Below, piece by piece: positions 36,352-44,316 of a DNA stretch of 64,000 nucleotides. Source of the DNA: Streptomyces phaeolivaceus. GTDB taxonomy: Bacteria; Actinomycetota; Actinomycetes; Streptomycetales; Streptomycetaceae. The notes beneath the pieces were generated by a model that did no database searches, was not told the DNA's origin, and worked only from the letters and a program-made list of their open reading frames with translations. Every line of letters starts with the position of its first letter. The first letter of the stretch is position 1. The stretch spans positions 8,432,001-8,496,000 of the forward strand of contig NZ_CP045096.1 in assembly GCF_009184865.1 (NCBI RefSeq), written 5' to 3'. The position numbers were made by a program, and so were the translations under genes.

Positions 36352-36618
36352 TCACACCGGTGGGGCGACGAACACGCCTCGGTCGATGTCGTTGAAGGAC
36401 TCCTTGGCGATCAGTTCGTTCATCGGGTTGGCGGTGCCCCACTGGTCGGTGACCTCGGGGCGGGAGAAGTCGTAGACGTGCGGATGCCAGGTGTCCTCGT
36501 CCAGGAGTTCCAGTTCGGTGGTGTATTCGACGGTGTTGCCCTGCGGGTCGAGGAAGTAGGTGAAGGTGTTGTCGCCCGCCATGTGCCGGCCGGGGCCCCA
36601 GATCTTCTTGCCGCCGCA
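36352..36618 (-). pseudogene. VOC family extradiol-dioxygenase-like protein, C-terminal fragment
   Basis: About 88 residues of the C-terminal half of a glyoxalase/bleomycin-resistance/dioxygenase protein. GGKKIWGPGRHMAGDNTFTY, FLDPQGNTVEYTTELELLDE contains the metal-ligand Glu of the last VOC module, and it ends with DRGVFVAPPV. Everything upstream is missing. The frame runs without a start straight into sequence that belongs, on the other strand, to a SpoIIE-type phosphatase. The two broken 5' ends meet at about 36618, as expected from a deletion between divergent genes. Confidence 0.8.
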
Positions 36619-37765
36619 CACGGCGGTGTGGGCGGCGACTGGTACGACGTCATCCCGCTCTCCGGTGCCCGGGTCGCCCTCGTCGTGGGCGACGTCGTGG
36701 GCCACGGCATCCACGCCGCCGCCACGATGGGCCGTCTCAGAACCGCCGTACGCACCCTCGCCGACATCGATCTGCCGCCCGACGAACTCCTCACCCAGCT
36801 TGGACGACGTCGTGATCCGCCTGTCCGCCGAGATGGAGGAGACCGGCACGGAGGAGGAGACCGGCGACGGCGGAGCCGGGGGAACGGATGCCTCCGCGTC
36901 CTCCGCCTCCGCCGAGTCGTCCGTCGGCGCGGCGGCCGATGCCACCCGAGGTGGTGGTGGGGACCTGGGTGCCACCTGCCTCTACGCCGTGTACGACCCG
37001 GTCTCGCGCCGTTGCACGCTCGCCCGCGCCGGGCATGTGCTGCCCGCCGTGGTGACCGGGGACGGCACCGTCGAGATCGTGGACCTGCCGCCGGGCCCGC
37101 CGCTCGGGCTGGGCGGGCTGCCGTTCGAGACGGCGGAGATCGAACTGCCCGAGGGCAGCCTCCTGGCGCTCTACACCGACGGTCTGATCGAGGCCCGGGA
37201 CCACGACATCGGCGCGGGCCTGGACCGGCTCCGTGCCGTCCTCGCCCGGCCCGCCCCCTCCCTGGAGGCCACCTGCGACGCCGTACTCGAAGCGCTGCTG
37301 CCCGCCAAGCCGCCCGACGACGTCGCGCTGCTGCTGGCCCTCACGCATGCCCTCGGCGTGAGTCAGGTCGCCACCTGGGAGCTGGCGGCCGAACCCGCCG
37401 CCGTGGCGAGGGCCAGGGCGTACGTCACCCGGCAGCTGGCCGAACGGGGCCTGGAGGAGCTGGAGTCCACCGCCGAGCTGGTGGTCAGCGAGCTGGTCAC
37501 CAACGCCATCCGCTACGGCCGGCCCCCCGTCAAGCTGCGGCTGATCCACGACCGCACCCTCCGGTGCGAGGTCTGCGACTCCGGCGGCACCACCCCGCAT
37601 CTGCGCCGCGCCCGTGTCTTCGACGAGGGCGGCCGGGGCCTCCTCCTCGTCGCCCAGCTCGCCGAGCACTGGGGCACCCGCCGCTCCCGCCAGGGCAAGA
37701 CGGTCTGGGCCGAACTGAGCGATTCGGCCGACACGATGTTCCCGGCGGTGGCCGCCGCCCTCTGA
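36619..37765 (+). pseudogene. SpoIIE-type PP2C phosphatase with HATPase domain, 5'-truncated and frameshifted
   Basis: The sequence begins abruptly within the PP2C domain: VGGDWYDVIPLSGARVALVV, GDVVGHGIHAAATMGRLRTA carries the two metal-binding Asp motifs. At about 36801-36806 an extra base (CAGCTTGGACGAC in place of CAGCTGGACGAC) shifts the frame. The rest continues cleanly: LYTDGLIEARDHDIGAGLDR, PDDVALLLA, then an anti-sigma HATPase domain (ELVVSELVTNAIRYGRPPVK, GGRGLLLVAQLAEHWG). Intact relatives have N-terminal PAS/GAF sensors, which are absent. It was probably a regulator phosphatase in a partner-switching pathway. Both the truncation and the shift mark it as non-functional. Confidence 0.85.
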
Positions 37766-37800
37766 ACCCTCGCCGCCCTCCACGGCCCCGCCGCGGCCGG

Positions 37801-38715
37801 TCAGCTCTGGGCCCCGCGGAACGCCCCCGGCGTCCGGCCGGTCGTCCGGAGGAAGAACTTGGCGAAGTTGGTGGGCTCGGTGAAGCCGAGACGGTGGGTG
37901 ATGGCGGCGACGGGCAGGTCGGTGTGGGCGAGCAGCCGCTTGGCCTCCAGGGTGACGCGGGCGTCGATGAGGTGTTTCGCGGTGTGCCCGGTGGCCCGTT
38001 GGCAGGCCCGGTTGAGGGTCTTGAGGGAGTAGCCGAGCCGGGCGGCGTAGTCATGGGCCTGCCGCAGCACGGTGAAGGAGCGTTCCAGCTCGTGCTGGAA
38101 GAGGCGGTACGGCTCCTGCGCGGCGGCCGGGGGCCGGTCGCCGCCGCTGCCTTTTCCGGGGGTGGGGGCGGAGAGGCGGGCGATGCGCAGCAGGACTCCG
38201 GCCAGCAGTTGGCGCAGCAGCTCCCGGGTCAGCTCCGGGTCCTCGGCCGGCAGGGCGGCGTACTCCTCGGCGAGGTCGGCCAGGGCGCGGCGGAAGCGGG
38301 CGTGGTCGGTGGCGGAGAGCTGCCAGGAGGCCGGGCCGAACGGGTCGTCCGTGACCCGGACGGTCGATGGGAGCCGGGGCGGGAAGTCCGGGGTGAACAG
38401 GACGACCGTGGCGTCCAGACCGGCCGGGGAGCCGCCCGGGGCGGTGGGCAGCCGCTGGACCTGGCCGGGGCGGATGTGCAGCAGGGTGCCGGGTCCGCAG
38501 GGGTGGTCGACGAAGTCGACCATGGCGGTGCCCTCGCCCCGGTGGACCAGCGTGAGGCGGTGGAAATCCAGCCGGTTCGGCCGGGTGTACAGCTCGCCCG
38601 GCAGCCGGGTCCCGAGGTCGGCGAAGGTGAGGACCTCCAGCCCGAGATCGGGTCGTGTGGGGTTGCGGTAGCCCCGCTCGACGACCGGATCCTGTCCCGT
38701 TTCGACCATGTTCAT
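37801..38715 (-). CDS. AraC family transcriptional regulator
   Basis: A 304-residue regulator. The N-terminal half is a cupin-like ligand domain (DFHRLTLVHRGEGTAMVDF, GTLLHIRPGQVQRLP). The C-terminal double helix-turn-helix covers about residues 205-300 (AARLGYSLKTLNRACQRATG, TAKHLIDARVTLEAKRLLAH, VAAITHRLGFTEPTNFAKFF). It is divergent from the SnoaL-like gene at 38812 with 96 bp between starts, so that gene is its likely target. Start ATG 38715 gives MNMVETG. Ligand unknown. Confidence 0.9.
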   Translation of the reverse strand: MNMVETGQDPVVERGYRNPTRPDLGLEVLTFADLGTRLPGELYTRPNRLDFHRLTLVHRGEGTAMVDFVDHPCGPGTLLHIRPGQVQRLPTAPGGSPAGLDATVVLFTPDFPPRLPSTVRVTDDPFGPASWQLSATDHARFRRALADLAEEYAALPAEDPELTRELLRQLLAGVLLRIARLSAPTPGKGSGGDRPPAAAQEPYRLFQHELERSFTVLRQAHDYAARLGYSLKTLNRACQRATGHTAKHLIDARVTLEAKRLLAHTDLPVAAITHRLGFTEPTNFAKFFLRTTGRTPGAFRGAQS

Positions 38716-38811
38716 GCCCGACTCTACCGTGCGCCGAGGGCGTCGCGCGGCGAGAGTGGAGGCGGGCCGGTGAGTGAAGCGACATCGGAAAGCGCAGATC
38801 GGAGACGTACC

Positions 38812-39570
38812 GTGGGTAGCAAGGAAATCGTCCTCAAGGCGGCGGGGGAACTGTTCGGGGAGAAGGACCCGAGCGCGGTGGACCGCTGGGTGGCCGCTGA
38901 CTACCGTCAGCACAGCAGCCTGGCGGCGGACGGCCCGGAGGCGCTGCGGCAGCTGGTCGCGGGTCTGCCGGAGGGCTTCCGCTACGAGGGCGCCCGGGTG
39001 ATCGCCGACGGTGACCTGGTGGCGCTGCACGGGACCTACCACGGCTTCGGGCCGCAGCCGCTGGTCGCGTTCGACCTCTTCCGGGTCGACGCGGACGGCA
39101 GGCTGGCGGAGCACTGGGACGCGCTGACCCCGGTCGTCGCGGACACCGCGTCCGGCCGTTCGCAGACCGACGGTCCGGCCGCACCGGGCGACCCGGACCG
39201 TACGGAGGCCAACCGCGCGCTGGTCACCGAGTTCGCGGAGAAGGTGCTTGTCGGCGCCGACTACTCGGTGCTCACCGACTACATCTCCACCGAGACCTAC
39301 CACCAGCACAACCCCGAGGCCGCCGACGGCCTGGACGGCTTCGGCGCCGCGGCTGCCGCGTGGGCCGGGCAGGGCAAGAACCTCGTCTACCGCACCGTGC
39401 ACCGGGTCGTCGCCGAGGGCGATCTCGTGCTGCTGCAGTCCGAGGGCGAGTTCGGGGTGCCGGTCGCCTACTGGGACCTGTTCCGCGTGGCCGACGGCCG
39501 CATCGTCGAGCACTGGGACGTCATCGCCCCCGTACCGGCCGAACTGCCGCACACCAACGGCCTGTTCTGA
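38812..39570 (+). CDS. Tandem SnoaL-like (NTF2-fold) protein
   Basis: A 252-residue protein made of two SnoaL-like domains. Each has an N-terminal helix then the AxxYxQHxxxxxDG pattern: VAADYRQHSSLAADGPEALR (about 27-46) and STETYHQHNPEAADGLDGFG (about 161-180). Each ends in the strand-rich DLFRVxDGRxxEHWDxxxPV motif, present twice. Members act as small isomerases/cyclases or have unknown roles; the repeated EHWD end is typical of actinobacterial proteins under AraC or TetR control. Start GTG 38812 has GGAGA 6 bp upstream; GTG 38770 is an alternative. A strong terminator follows. Confidence 0.85.
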   Translation: MGSKEIVLKAAGELFGEKDPSAVDRWVAADYRQHSSLAADGPEALRQLVAGLPEGFRYEGARVIADGDLVALHGTYHGFGPQPLVAFDLFRVDADGRLAEHWDALTPVVADTASGRSQTDGPAAPGDPDRTEANRALVTEFAEKVLVGADYSVLTDYISTETYHQHNPEAADGLDGFGAAAAAWAGQGKNLVYRTVHRVVAEGDLVLLQSEGEFGVPVAYWDLFRVADGRIVEHWDVIAPVPAELPHTNGLF

Positions 39571-39603
39571 ACCGCGCGGCCGAGGGGTATCGAGGACGCG
39601 TAT

Positions 39604-39637
39604 GAAGCGGCCCGCCGGACATCCGGCGGGCCGCTTC
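39604..39637. terminator. Strong hairpin terminator
   Basis: Perfect 15-bp arms (GAAGCGGCCCGCCGG and its complement) with loop ACAT. It follows the SnoaL-like gene by 34 bp. Confidence 0.85.
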
Positions 39638-39868
39638 GCGGAGGTCGGGGCGCTGGAGGGGGGAGGAAGCAACCCCGACCGGGCATAGGGAGGCGCGGGA
39701 ACCGCCGCCTCATACGCGGGCATGATCAGGCCGAGGCCGAGGCCGGAGCCGATGTGGTAGCCGGAGCCGTAGCGGAGTCCGGCGAATGGGCCGGTGCCGG
39801 GCACCTACGGGGCCGGTGTGCGGCGGCGAGCGGCTCAAGCGGGGAGTGGCGGGGCGGGGGTGGGCGGA

Positions 39869-41410
39869 TCATGCCGCCGGGATCCCCGGCCGGTCGGCTT
39901 CCCGGCTCCGCCGTCCGGATTCCCAGCCCTGGCGGTTGATCCCTGTGTTGCCGCGCCGTTCGGCGTCCCGGACCCGGAGATCGACTTCCCCGATCTGCGG
40001 TTCGGCGCCCGGACCCAGGCGGTCGCCTCCCCTCTTCTGCCGCTCGCCCTTCCTGCTCCTCTGGTCGGCTGCCCGGCTCCTCTGGTCGGCTTCCCGGCTC
40101 TGTCGCCCGGCGTTGCCGCCGCGGCGCCCGGTGTCCCCGCCCCGGCCGTCGGCGTCCCCGCCCCGGAGGCCGGTTGCTCGGCTCCTCCCGTCGGTGCCCC
40201 CTTCCCCTTCCCCTTCTCCTCCCCCGTTCCTCCGGTCGGTGGCGCCCCCGGTGGGGAGTACGGTCGCGATCAGTTCGGGGCCGGGGCCCCGGAGGGCTCG
40301 GCGGCGGGCCTCGCCGGCCGAGGCGGGGGAGAAGGTCTGCCAGTAGCGGGACTGGCGGTTGAGCTTGCCGATCAGCGGCATCAGGTCGGTCGCGGTGGGG
40401 ACGGGGACACCCAGCCGGTCCGCCGTCCCGTCGCCGAAGGCCTGTCGGAGCACGCTGTGGATGAGGTAGCTCAACTGCTCCTCGGAGAGGACGGCACCCG
40501 GTGCCCCGGCCATCGCGCGGGCCTGCGCGTCCACCATGGCGGTGGTCAGCGCCCGTGAGTTCTCGTCGGGCGCGTCCGTCGCCGTGTCCAGCAGGGCCCG
40601 GAGCCGCTCGGCGTCGGCGTGGTCGCGCACGTTCCCGTAGAAGCTCTCGTCCAGGCCCAGCAGATGGGCGACGTACGACCAGTACCGGTAGAGGTAGTGC
40701 TCCTCCTCGGGCCCGATCTCGATGCCGACGGCGGCCAGGGCGCGGAAGGAGACGAGGGTGAGGCCGAGCCACATCCGGGCCCGTTCGTCGTCGTGCGGGA
40801 GAGAGAGGGGGGAGGAGGGGCCACGCCCGGCGAGGGGGACGCGGCCGGACGCGTCGCCCCCGGTGGCTTCCCGGTCCCGTTCGAGCGCCGTGAGCCGGGT
40901 CCGGGCGTGCAGCAGCCGTAGTCGGACGGTGGCCAGATAGCCCGGGGCGCCGCGCAGCAGCCCTCCGGGGCGCATGGTCTGACGTGCCCAGACACCGGTC
41001 CCGGCGAGCCGGCGCGGGGCCATGGCCGCCGGGCTGCCCACCCGGGCCAGGCGGGCGGCGACCGCCGGGGAGGCGTAGGCGTGGGCGAGCGCGCCGGTGA
41101 GCGAACAGAGCCCGAACCACAGTGGCGGCACGGACAGGCTCACGACATCGCCGCGGTGCAGCATCAGCGGGTCCACCCCGGAAGGGCCGGACTCCAGCTG
41201 CCGCAGCAGCGCGACGACGGCCGCGGGCGGCGGTTCGTGCAGGGCGGCCGGGCCGTGCCGCAGCCCGGTGTCGAGGGCGCGCAGCGCGGGCTCGCCGAGA
41301 AGGTCCAGCTCGGCGACGACGGCGTCGGCGAGGGGGTCCACGGTCGTGGCGAGCGGATTCACGGTCGTGGGGGACGCGTGGGGTGTGTGGGAGGCGTGGG
41401 GTGCGGTCAT
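39869..41410 (-). CDS. MpaB-family (DUF2236) oxygenase with Arg-rich C-terminal tail
   Basis: A 513-residue protein. Residues about 20-390 match the oxygenase MpaB/DUF2236 family (heme-dependent oxygenases related to latex-clearing protein): SVPPLWFGLCSLTGALAHAY, MAPRRLAGTGVWARQTMRPG, HDDERARMWLGLTLVSFRAL, EEEHYLYRYWSYVAHLLGLD. The usual family length ends near LIATVLPTGGATD. Here about 110 more residues follow, very rich in Arg/Gly/Asp with RSREADQRS-like iterations and no predicted fold. It is divergent from a TetR regulator, and its promoter lies inside a perfect operator, so TetR repression is very likely. Substrate unknown. Confidence 0.85.
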   Translation of the reverse strand: MTAPHASHTPHASPTTVNPLATTVDPLADAVVAELDLLGEPALRALDTGLRHGPAALHEPPPAAVVALLRQLESGPSGVDPLMLHRGDVVSLSVPPLWFGLCSLTGALAHAYASPAVAARLARVGSPAAMAPRRLAGTGVWARQTMRPGGLLRGAPGYLATVRLRLLHARTRLTALERDREATGGDASGRVPLAGRGPSSPLSLPHDDERARMWLGLTLVSFRALAAVGIEIGPEEEHYLYRYWSYVAHLLGLDESFYGNVRDHADAERLRALLDTATDAPDENSRALTTAMVDAQARAMAGAPGAVLSEEQLSYLIHSVLRQAFGDGTADRLGVPVPTATDLMPLIGKLNRQSRYWQTFSPASAGEARRRALRGPGPELIATVLPTGGATDRRNGGGEGEGEGGTDGRSRATGLRGGDADGRGGDTGRRGGNAGRQSREADQRSRAADQRSRKGERQKRGGDRLGPGAEPQIGEVDLRVRDAERRGNTGINRQGWESGRRSREADRPGIPAA

Positions 41411-41439
41411 GGGGGGTTCTCCAGGCGAGAGAAACGCTC

Positions 41440-41477
41440 TGACGCATGTCAGATTATCGCCAATCTGACATGCGTCA
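41440..41477. promoter_or_regulatory. TetR operator overlapping the mpaB-like promoter
   Basis: Perfect 16-bp arms TGACGCATGTCAGATT and AATCTGACATGCGTCA with spacer ATCGCC. On the minus strand TTGACG (41473-41478) and TAATCT (41451-41456), 16 bp apart, form a promoter for the oxygenase within the palindrome. Binding by the divergent TetR protein would block it. Confidence 0.85.
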
Positions 41478-41584
41478 AGTAAAATGGGACCAGGTCCCTA
41501 GAATGGGCTCGGGACCATCCGCAAGGTATGCGGACCTGAGCCGGACATGGGCCGGACGTGCGTCGGACGTGAGGGAGACAAAGG

Positions 41585-42259
41585 GTGGGAGCAAGAGCCG
41601 AATCCGCTCGGCGGCCGGGGCGCCCCGGCGCGGACACTCCCGCGGTGCCCGAGGAGGAGAGCATCCTGCGGGGCGGGCTGGAGGCCTTCGCGGAGCTGGG
41701 CTACGACCGGGCGTCCGCCCGTGAACTGGCCCGCCGGCTGGGCGTCAGCCACAACTTCATCAACGACCGCTACGGCTCCAAGGCGGCGTTCTGGCGCGCG
41801 GTGGTGGACTCCGCGATGGGGGCACAGCTGGCGCTCCTGCCCGAGCCCGACCCCGCGGCCGACGACGCGGAGAACCTGCGGCGCCTCATCACCGGCTTCT
41901 ACCGGGTCGCCGCGGACACACCCCTCGTCGCCCGGCTCTTCGTCGACGAACTCAACCAGGACACCGAGCGGTTGGACTACCTCTACGAGAACTACATCGG
42001 GGTCGTCGTACGGAACATGACGTCCAGCATCGACGGCCTGGTCGCCGCCGGACGCATGGCGCCCATCCCGATGGACGTGCTCTTCTTCGCCATCGTCCCG
42101 ACCGTCTCCGGCATGCTCGACGTCCCCCTCGCCCGCCGCCTCGGCCGCTCCGACCCCGCCTCGCCGGAACGCATCGCCGCCACGGCGGAGTCCCTCGCCT
42201 CCCTCGTCCTCAACGGCCTCCTCGGCACGGAGGCGAAGGCTCCGACCGCGACACCCTGA
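41585..42259 (+). CDS. TetR family transcriptional regulator
   Basis: A 224-residue repressor. The N-terminal helix-turn-helix is at about residues 25-70 (SILRGGLEAFAELGYDRASA, RELARRLGVSHNFINDRYGS, KAAFWRAVV). The C-terminal ligand domain has the common TetR_C pattern (LFVDELNQDTERLDYLYENYI). It is divergent from the MpaB-like oxygenase across a perfect palindrome, the likely operator for both. Start GTG 41585, with GGAGACAAAGG upstream. Ligand unknown. Confidence 0.9.
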   Translation: MGARAESARRPGRPGADTPAVPEEESILRGGLEAFAELGYDRASARELARRLGVSHNFINDRYGSKAAFWRAVVDSAMGAQLALLPEPDPAADDAENLRRLITGFYRVAADTPLVARLFVDELNQDTERLDYLYENYIGVVVRNMTSSIDGLVAAGRMAPIPMDVLFFAIVPTVSGMLDVPLARRLGRSDPASPERIAATAESLASLVLNGLLGTEAKAPTATP

Positions 42260-42311
42260 GGGTCACGACACCCTGACGGCCTCGTGACCTCGTGACCTCG
42301 TGAGCCGACGG

Positions 42312-43202
42312 CTAGTCCGTGTCCGGCCGCGTCGGCACCGTGTCCAGCAGGTCCCGGGCCAGCAGGCGGGCCGGTTCCGCGGTGCGGTCGGCGACGTGGT
42401 GGAAGGTGTCCTCGGCGGGGCGGGCCGGCCAGGCCGGGGGGAGGTGGCGGGCGGGGAGGCGGGGGTCGGTGCGGATGGTCCAGAGCCACTCGCTGACCAG
42501 CCGCAGCCGCGTGCCGATCGGGTCGTCACCGGAGTCGGCGCCGAGGTGGGCCGTCCAGCGCTTGTCGAAGGTGACATAGCGGGCCGCGACGGACTCCAGG
42601 TCCCAGGTGTCGCGGATCATCAGCTCGATGTCGGTGGCGACGTCCGCGCGGGCGTGGAAGACCTTGACATGGTCGGTGAGCCCCAACTCCGCGACGGCCC
42701 CGGCGATGTCGACGTTCCCCGGCGCGATCCACAGCCCGCTGTACAGCGCCCCGAACCCGGACCAGGTCAGCCGCGAACGCAGGTCGTGGCGCCGGCGCTT
42801 CCACGAGTCGGGGAGGGAGAAGCCGAGAAGGGTCCAGGTGCCGTCCCAGTCGTCGTTGACGGCACCCTGCTTCCAGATACGGGTACGGCCGTCCCCCAGG
42901 ACGCGCGTCGCCTGTGGGGTGAGGCCGAAGTACATCCTGCGGCCCTCCCGTTGGCGCCGCAGCAGGCCCCGGTTGACCATCCGGGTCAGCGTGGAGCGTA
43001 CGGCCTGTTCCCCGACCCCGACCCGGCCCAGGACGTCGATGATGCTGCCCGAGTACACGCACAGGTCACGGTCGCCCTCCTCCAGCACATGGTTGCCGAA
43101 GAAGGCGAGCATGAGCGACTGCGGGCGCGGCTGCGGGCCGTCCGGGGTGTCCCCGTCCCGGGTGTCGCCGTCCCGGGTGTCCAGGATGTCGTAGTCCTCC
43201 AC
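42312..43202 (-). CDS. PaaX family transcriptional regulator
   Basis: A 296-residue protein of the PaaX type. The N-terminal winged helix (SLMLAFFGNHVLEEGDRDLC, GVGEQAVRSTLTRMVNRGLL, RRQREGRRMYFGLT) is followed by the PaaX central region (WDGTWTLLGFSLPDSWKRRR, FGALYSGLWIAPGN) and C-terminal domain. The E. coli member represses phenylacetate degradation with phenylacetyl-CoA as inducer; no paa genes are here, so the ligand may differ. GTG 43202 is taken as start; it lacks a clear ribosome site. It is divergent from a decayed SDR gene, which may once have been its target. Confidence 0.85.
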   Translation of the reverse strand: MEDYDILDTRDGDTRDGDTPDGPQPRPQSLMLAFFGNHVLEEGDRDLCVYSGSIIDVLGRVGVGEQAVRSTLTRMVNRGLLRRQREGRRMYFGLTPQATRVLGDGRTRIWKQGAVNDDWDGTWTLLGFSLPDSWKRRRHDLRSRLTWSGFGALYSGLWIAPGNVDIAGAVAELGLTDHVKVFHARADVATDIELMIRDTWDLESVAARYVTFDKRWTAHLGADSGDDPIGTRLRLVSEWLWTIRTDPRLPARHLPPAWPARPAEDTFHHVADRTAEPARLLARDLLDTVPTRPDTD

Positions 43203-43307
43203 ACGGGCAAGAGTACGACCGCCCGCCGACGCCCCGACGGGCGGCCGACCAGGGGAGGAGGGCGGCGCCGGGCGTGCGTCGCGCCGTGACGGGGCAGCAA
43301 GGAAGCC

Positions 43308-43632
43308 ATGACCACCATCGCCGTCATCGGAGCCGGGCCGGGGCTCGGCGCGGCCGTCGCGCGTCGCTTCGGCCGGGAGGGGTTCGCCGTGGCGCCAGGG
43401 CCCTTCTGATGGATCTCCGTGGCGTCGCGACGCCCGGCACGCCGAGAGCACGCACCGAACGCCGCTCCTCCTCCCACGGAGATCCATCAGAAGGGCCCTG
43501 GCCGCCCACGACCCGGAGCGTACGAGGGCACTCGCCGCCGAACTTGCCGAACAGGGCGTCACGGCCCAGGGGTTCACGGCCGACGTCCGTGACCCGGAGG
43601 CCCTGACCGCCGCCCTCGGTCAAGTCGCGGGT
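43308..43632 (+). pseudogene. Short-chain dehydrogenase remnant, interrupted and 3'-truncated
   Basis: ATG 43308 (AAGGAAG upstream) opens an SDR N-terminus, TTIAVIGAGPGLGAAVARRF and GREGFAVA, with the NAD(P)-binding GxGxGLG motif. At 43394 the frame runs into a 109-bp inverted-repeat element and stops. SDR sequence resumes after it (AHDPERTRALAAELAEQGVT, FTADVRDPEALTAALGQVA) and is then lost near 43632, where a LysR fragment on the other strand begins. So an insertion and a later truncation both hit the gene. Confidence 0.85.
43394..43502. mobile_element. 109-bp MITE-like element with perfect 29-bp inverted ends
   Basis: Arms 43394-43422 and 43474-43502 are exact reverse complements (arm begins GCCAGGGCCCTTCTGATGGA and ends TCTCCGTGG), around a 51-bp interior with no gene. 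It sits in an SDR coding sequence, splitting it. The length and perfect inverted ends fit a miniature inverted-repeat transposable element. No clear target duplication can be defined. Confidence 0.7.
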
Positions 43633-43969
43633 GGTGTCGTCAGGCGGGTCGCGATGGTGGTGAGGTGTTCGGGGAGGGCGCCGGGGGTGGAGCGGGTCAT
43701 GGCGGTGAGGGTGATGGTGGCCGTGGTGTGCCGGAGCGGGCGGAACCGTACGGCGGGGCGGGCGGCGGCGGCCCCGGCGGGGACCACGGTGACACCCAGG
43801 CCGCACTCCACCATGGCGATCTGCGAGGTCACCGAACGCGCCCGGTGAGCGGGGACGGGGCTGAAGCCGGCGGCCCTGCACATCGCCGCCATCGCGTCGT
43901 GGTAGTCCGGCGAGATGCGCCGGGGCAGCCACACCCAGGGGTCGGCGGCGAGGGACCCGCCGGGGCGCA
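43620..43969 (-). pseudogene. LysR-type regulator, C-terminal fragment
   Basis: About 115 residues of a LysR substrate-binding domain: ADPWVWLPRRISPDYHDAMA, AMCRAAGFSPVPAHRARSVT, SQIAMVECGLGVTVVPAGAA, ending in LTTPPAT before the stop at 43620. The helix-turn-helix and first half are gone; upstream the frame enters sequence that encodes an RraA-like protein on the other strand. It is part of a patchwork of broken genes. Confidence 0.8.
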
Positions 43970-44312
43970 CATCGCCACCACCGCCGTCGAGCGCGCGGAC
44001 GACCGCAGTGTGATCGTCGTCGACAACCAGGGGCGTACGGACGTGTCCTGCTGGGGCGGCATCCTCAGCCTTGGCGCCGCCCGGCGCGGGGTGCGCGGGG
44101 TCGTCGCGGACGGGGTGTGCCGCGATGTCGAGGAGGCCCGTGAGCCGGCCTTCCCCGTCTTCGCCCGAGGCTCGGTGCCCGCCACGGCACGGGGGCGGCC
44201 GCAACAGCGCTCCACCGGTGAGCCGGTCACCGTCGCCGGGCTCACGGTCGAACAGTTGAGGGAAGGCCGCAGCACCCTGGACCTGTACGACTTCACCTCG
44301 CCGGGACGGTGA
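43970..44312 (+). pseudogene. RraA-like (HMG aldolase/dimethylmenaquinone methyltransferase-type) fragment
   Basis: The frame lacks a start and opens in the RraA core: RSVIVVDNQGRTDVSCWGGI, LSLGAARRGVRGVVADGVCR, DVEEAREPAFPVFARGSVPA with the R and D residues used for metal and substrate binding in this family. After the GEPVTVAGLTV stretch the normal C-terminus is missing and an unrelated tail, EQLREGRSTLDLYDFTSPGR, ends the frame at 44312. Both ends are therefore altered. The intact hydrolase gene starts 4 bp later. Confidence 0.75.
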
Positions 44313-44316
44313 TCCG

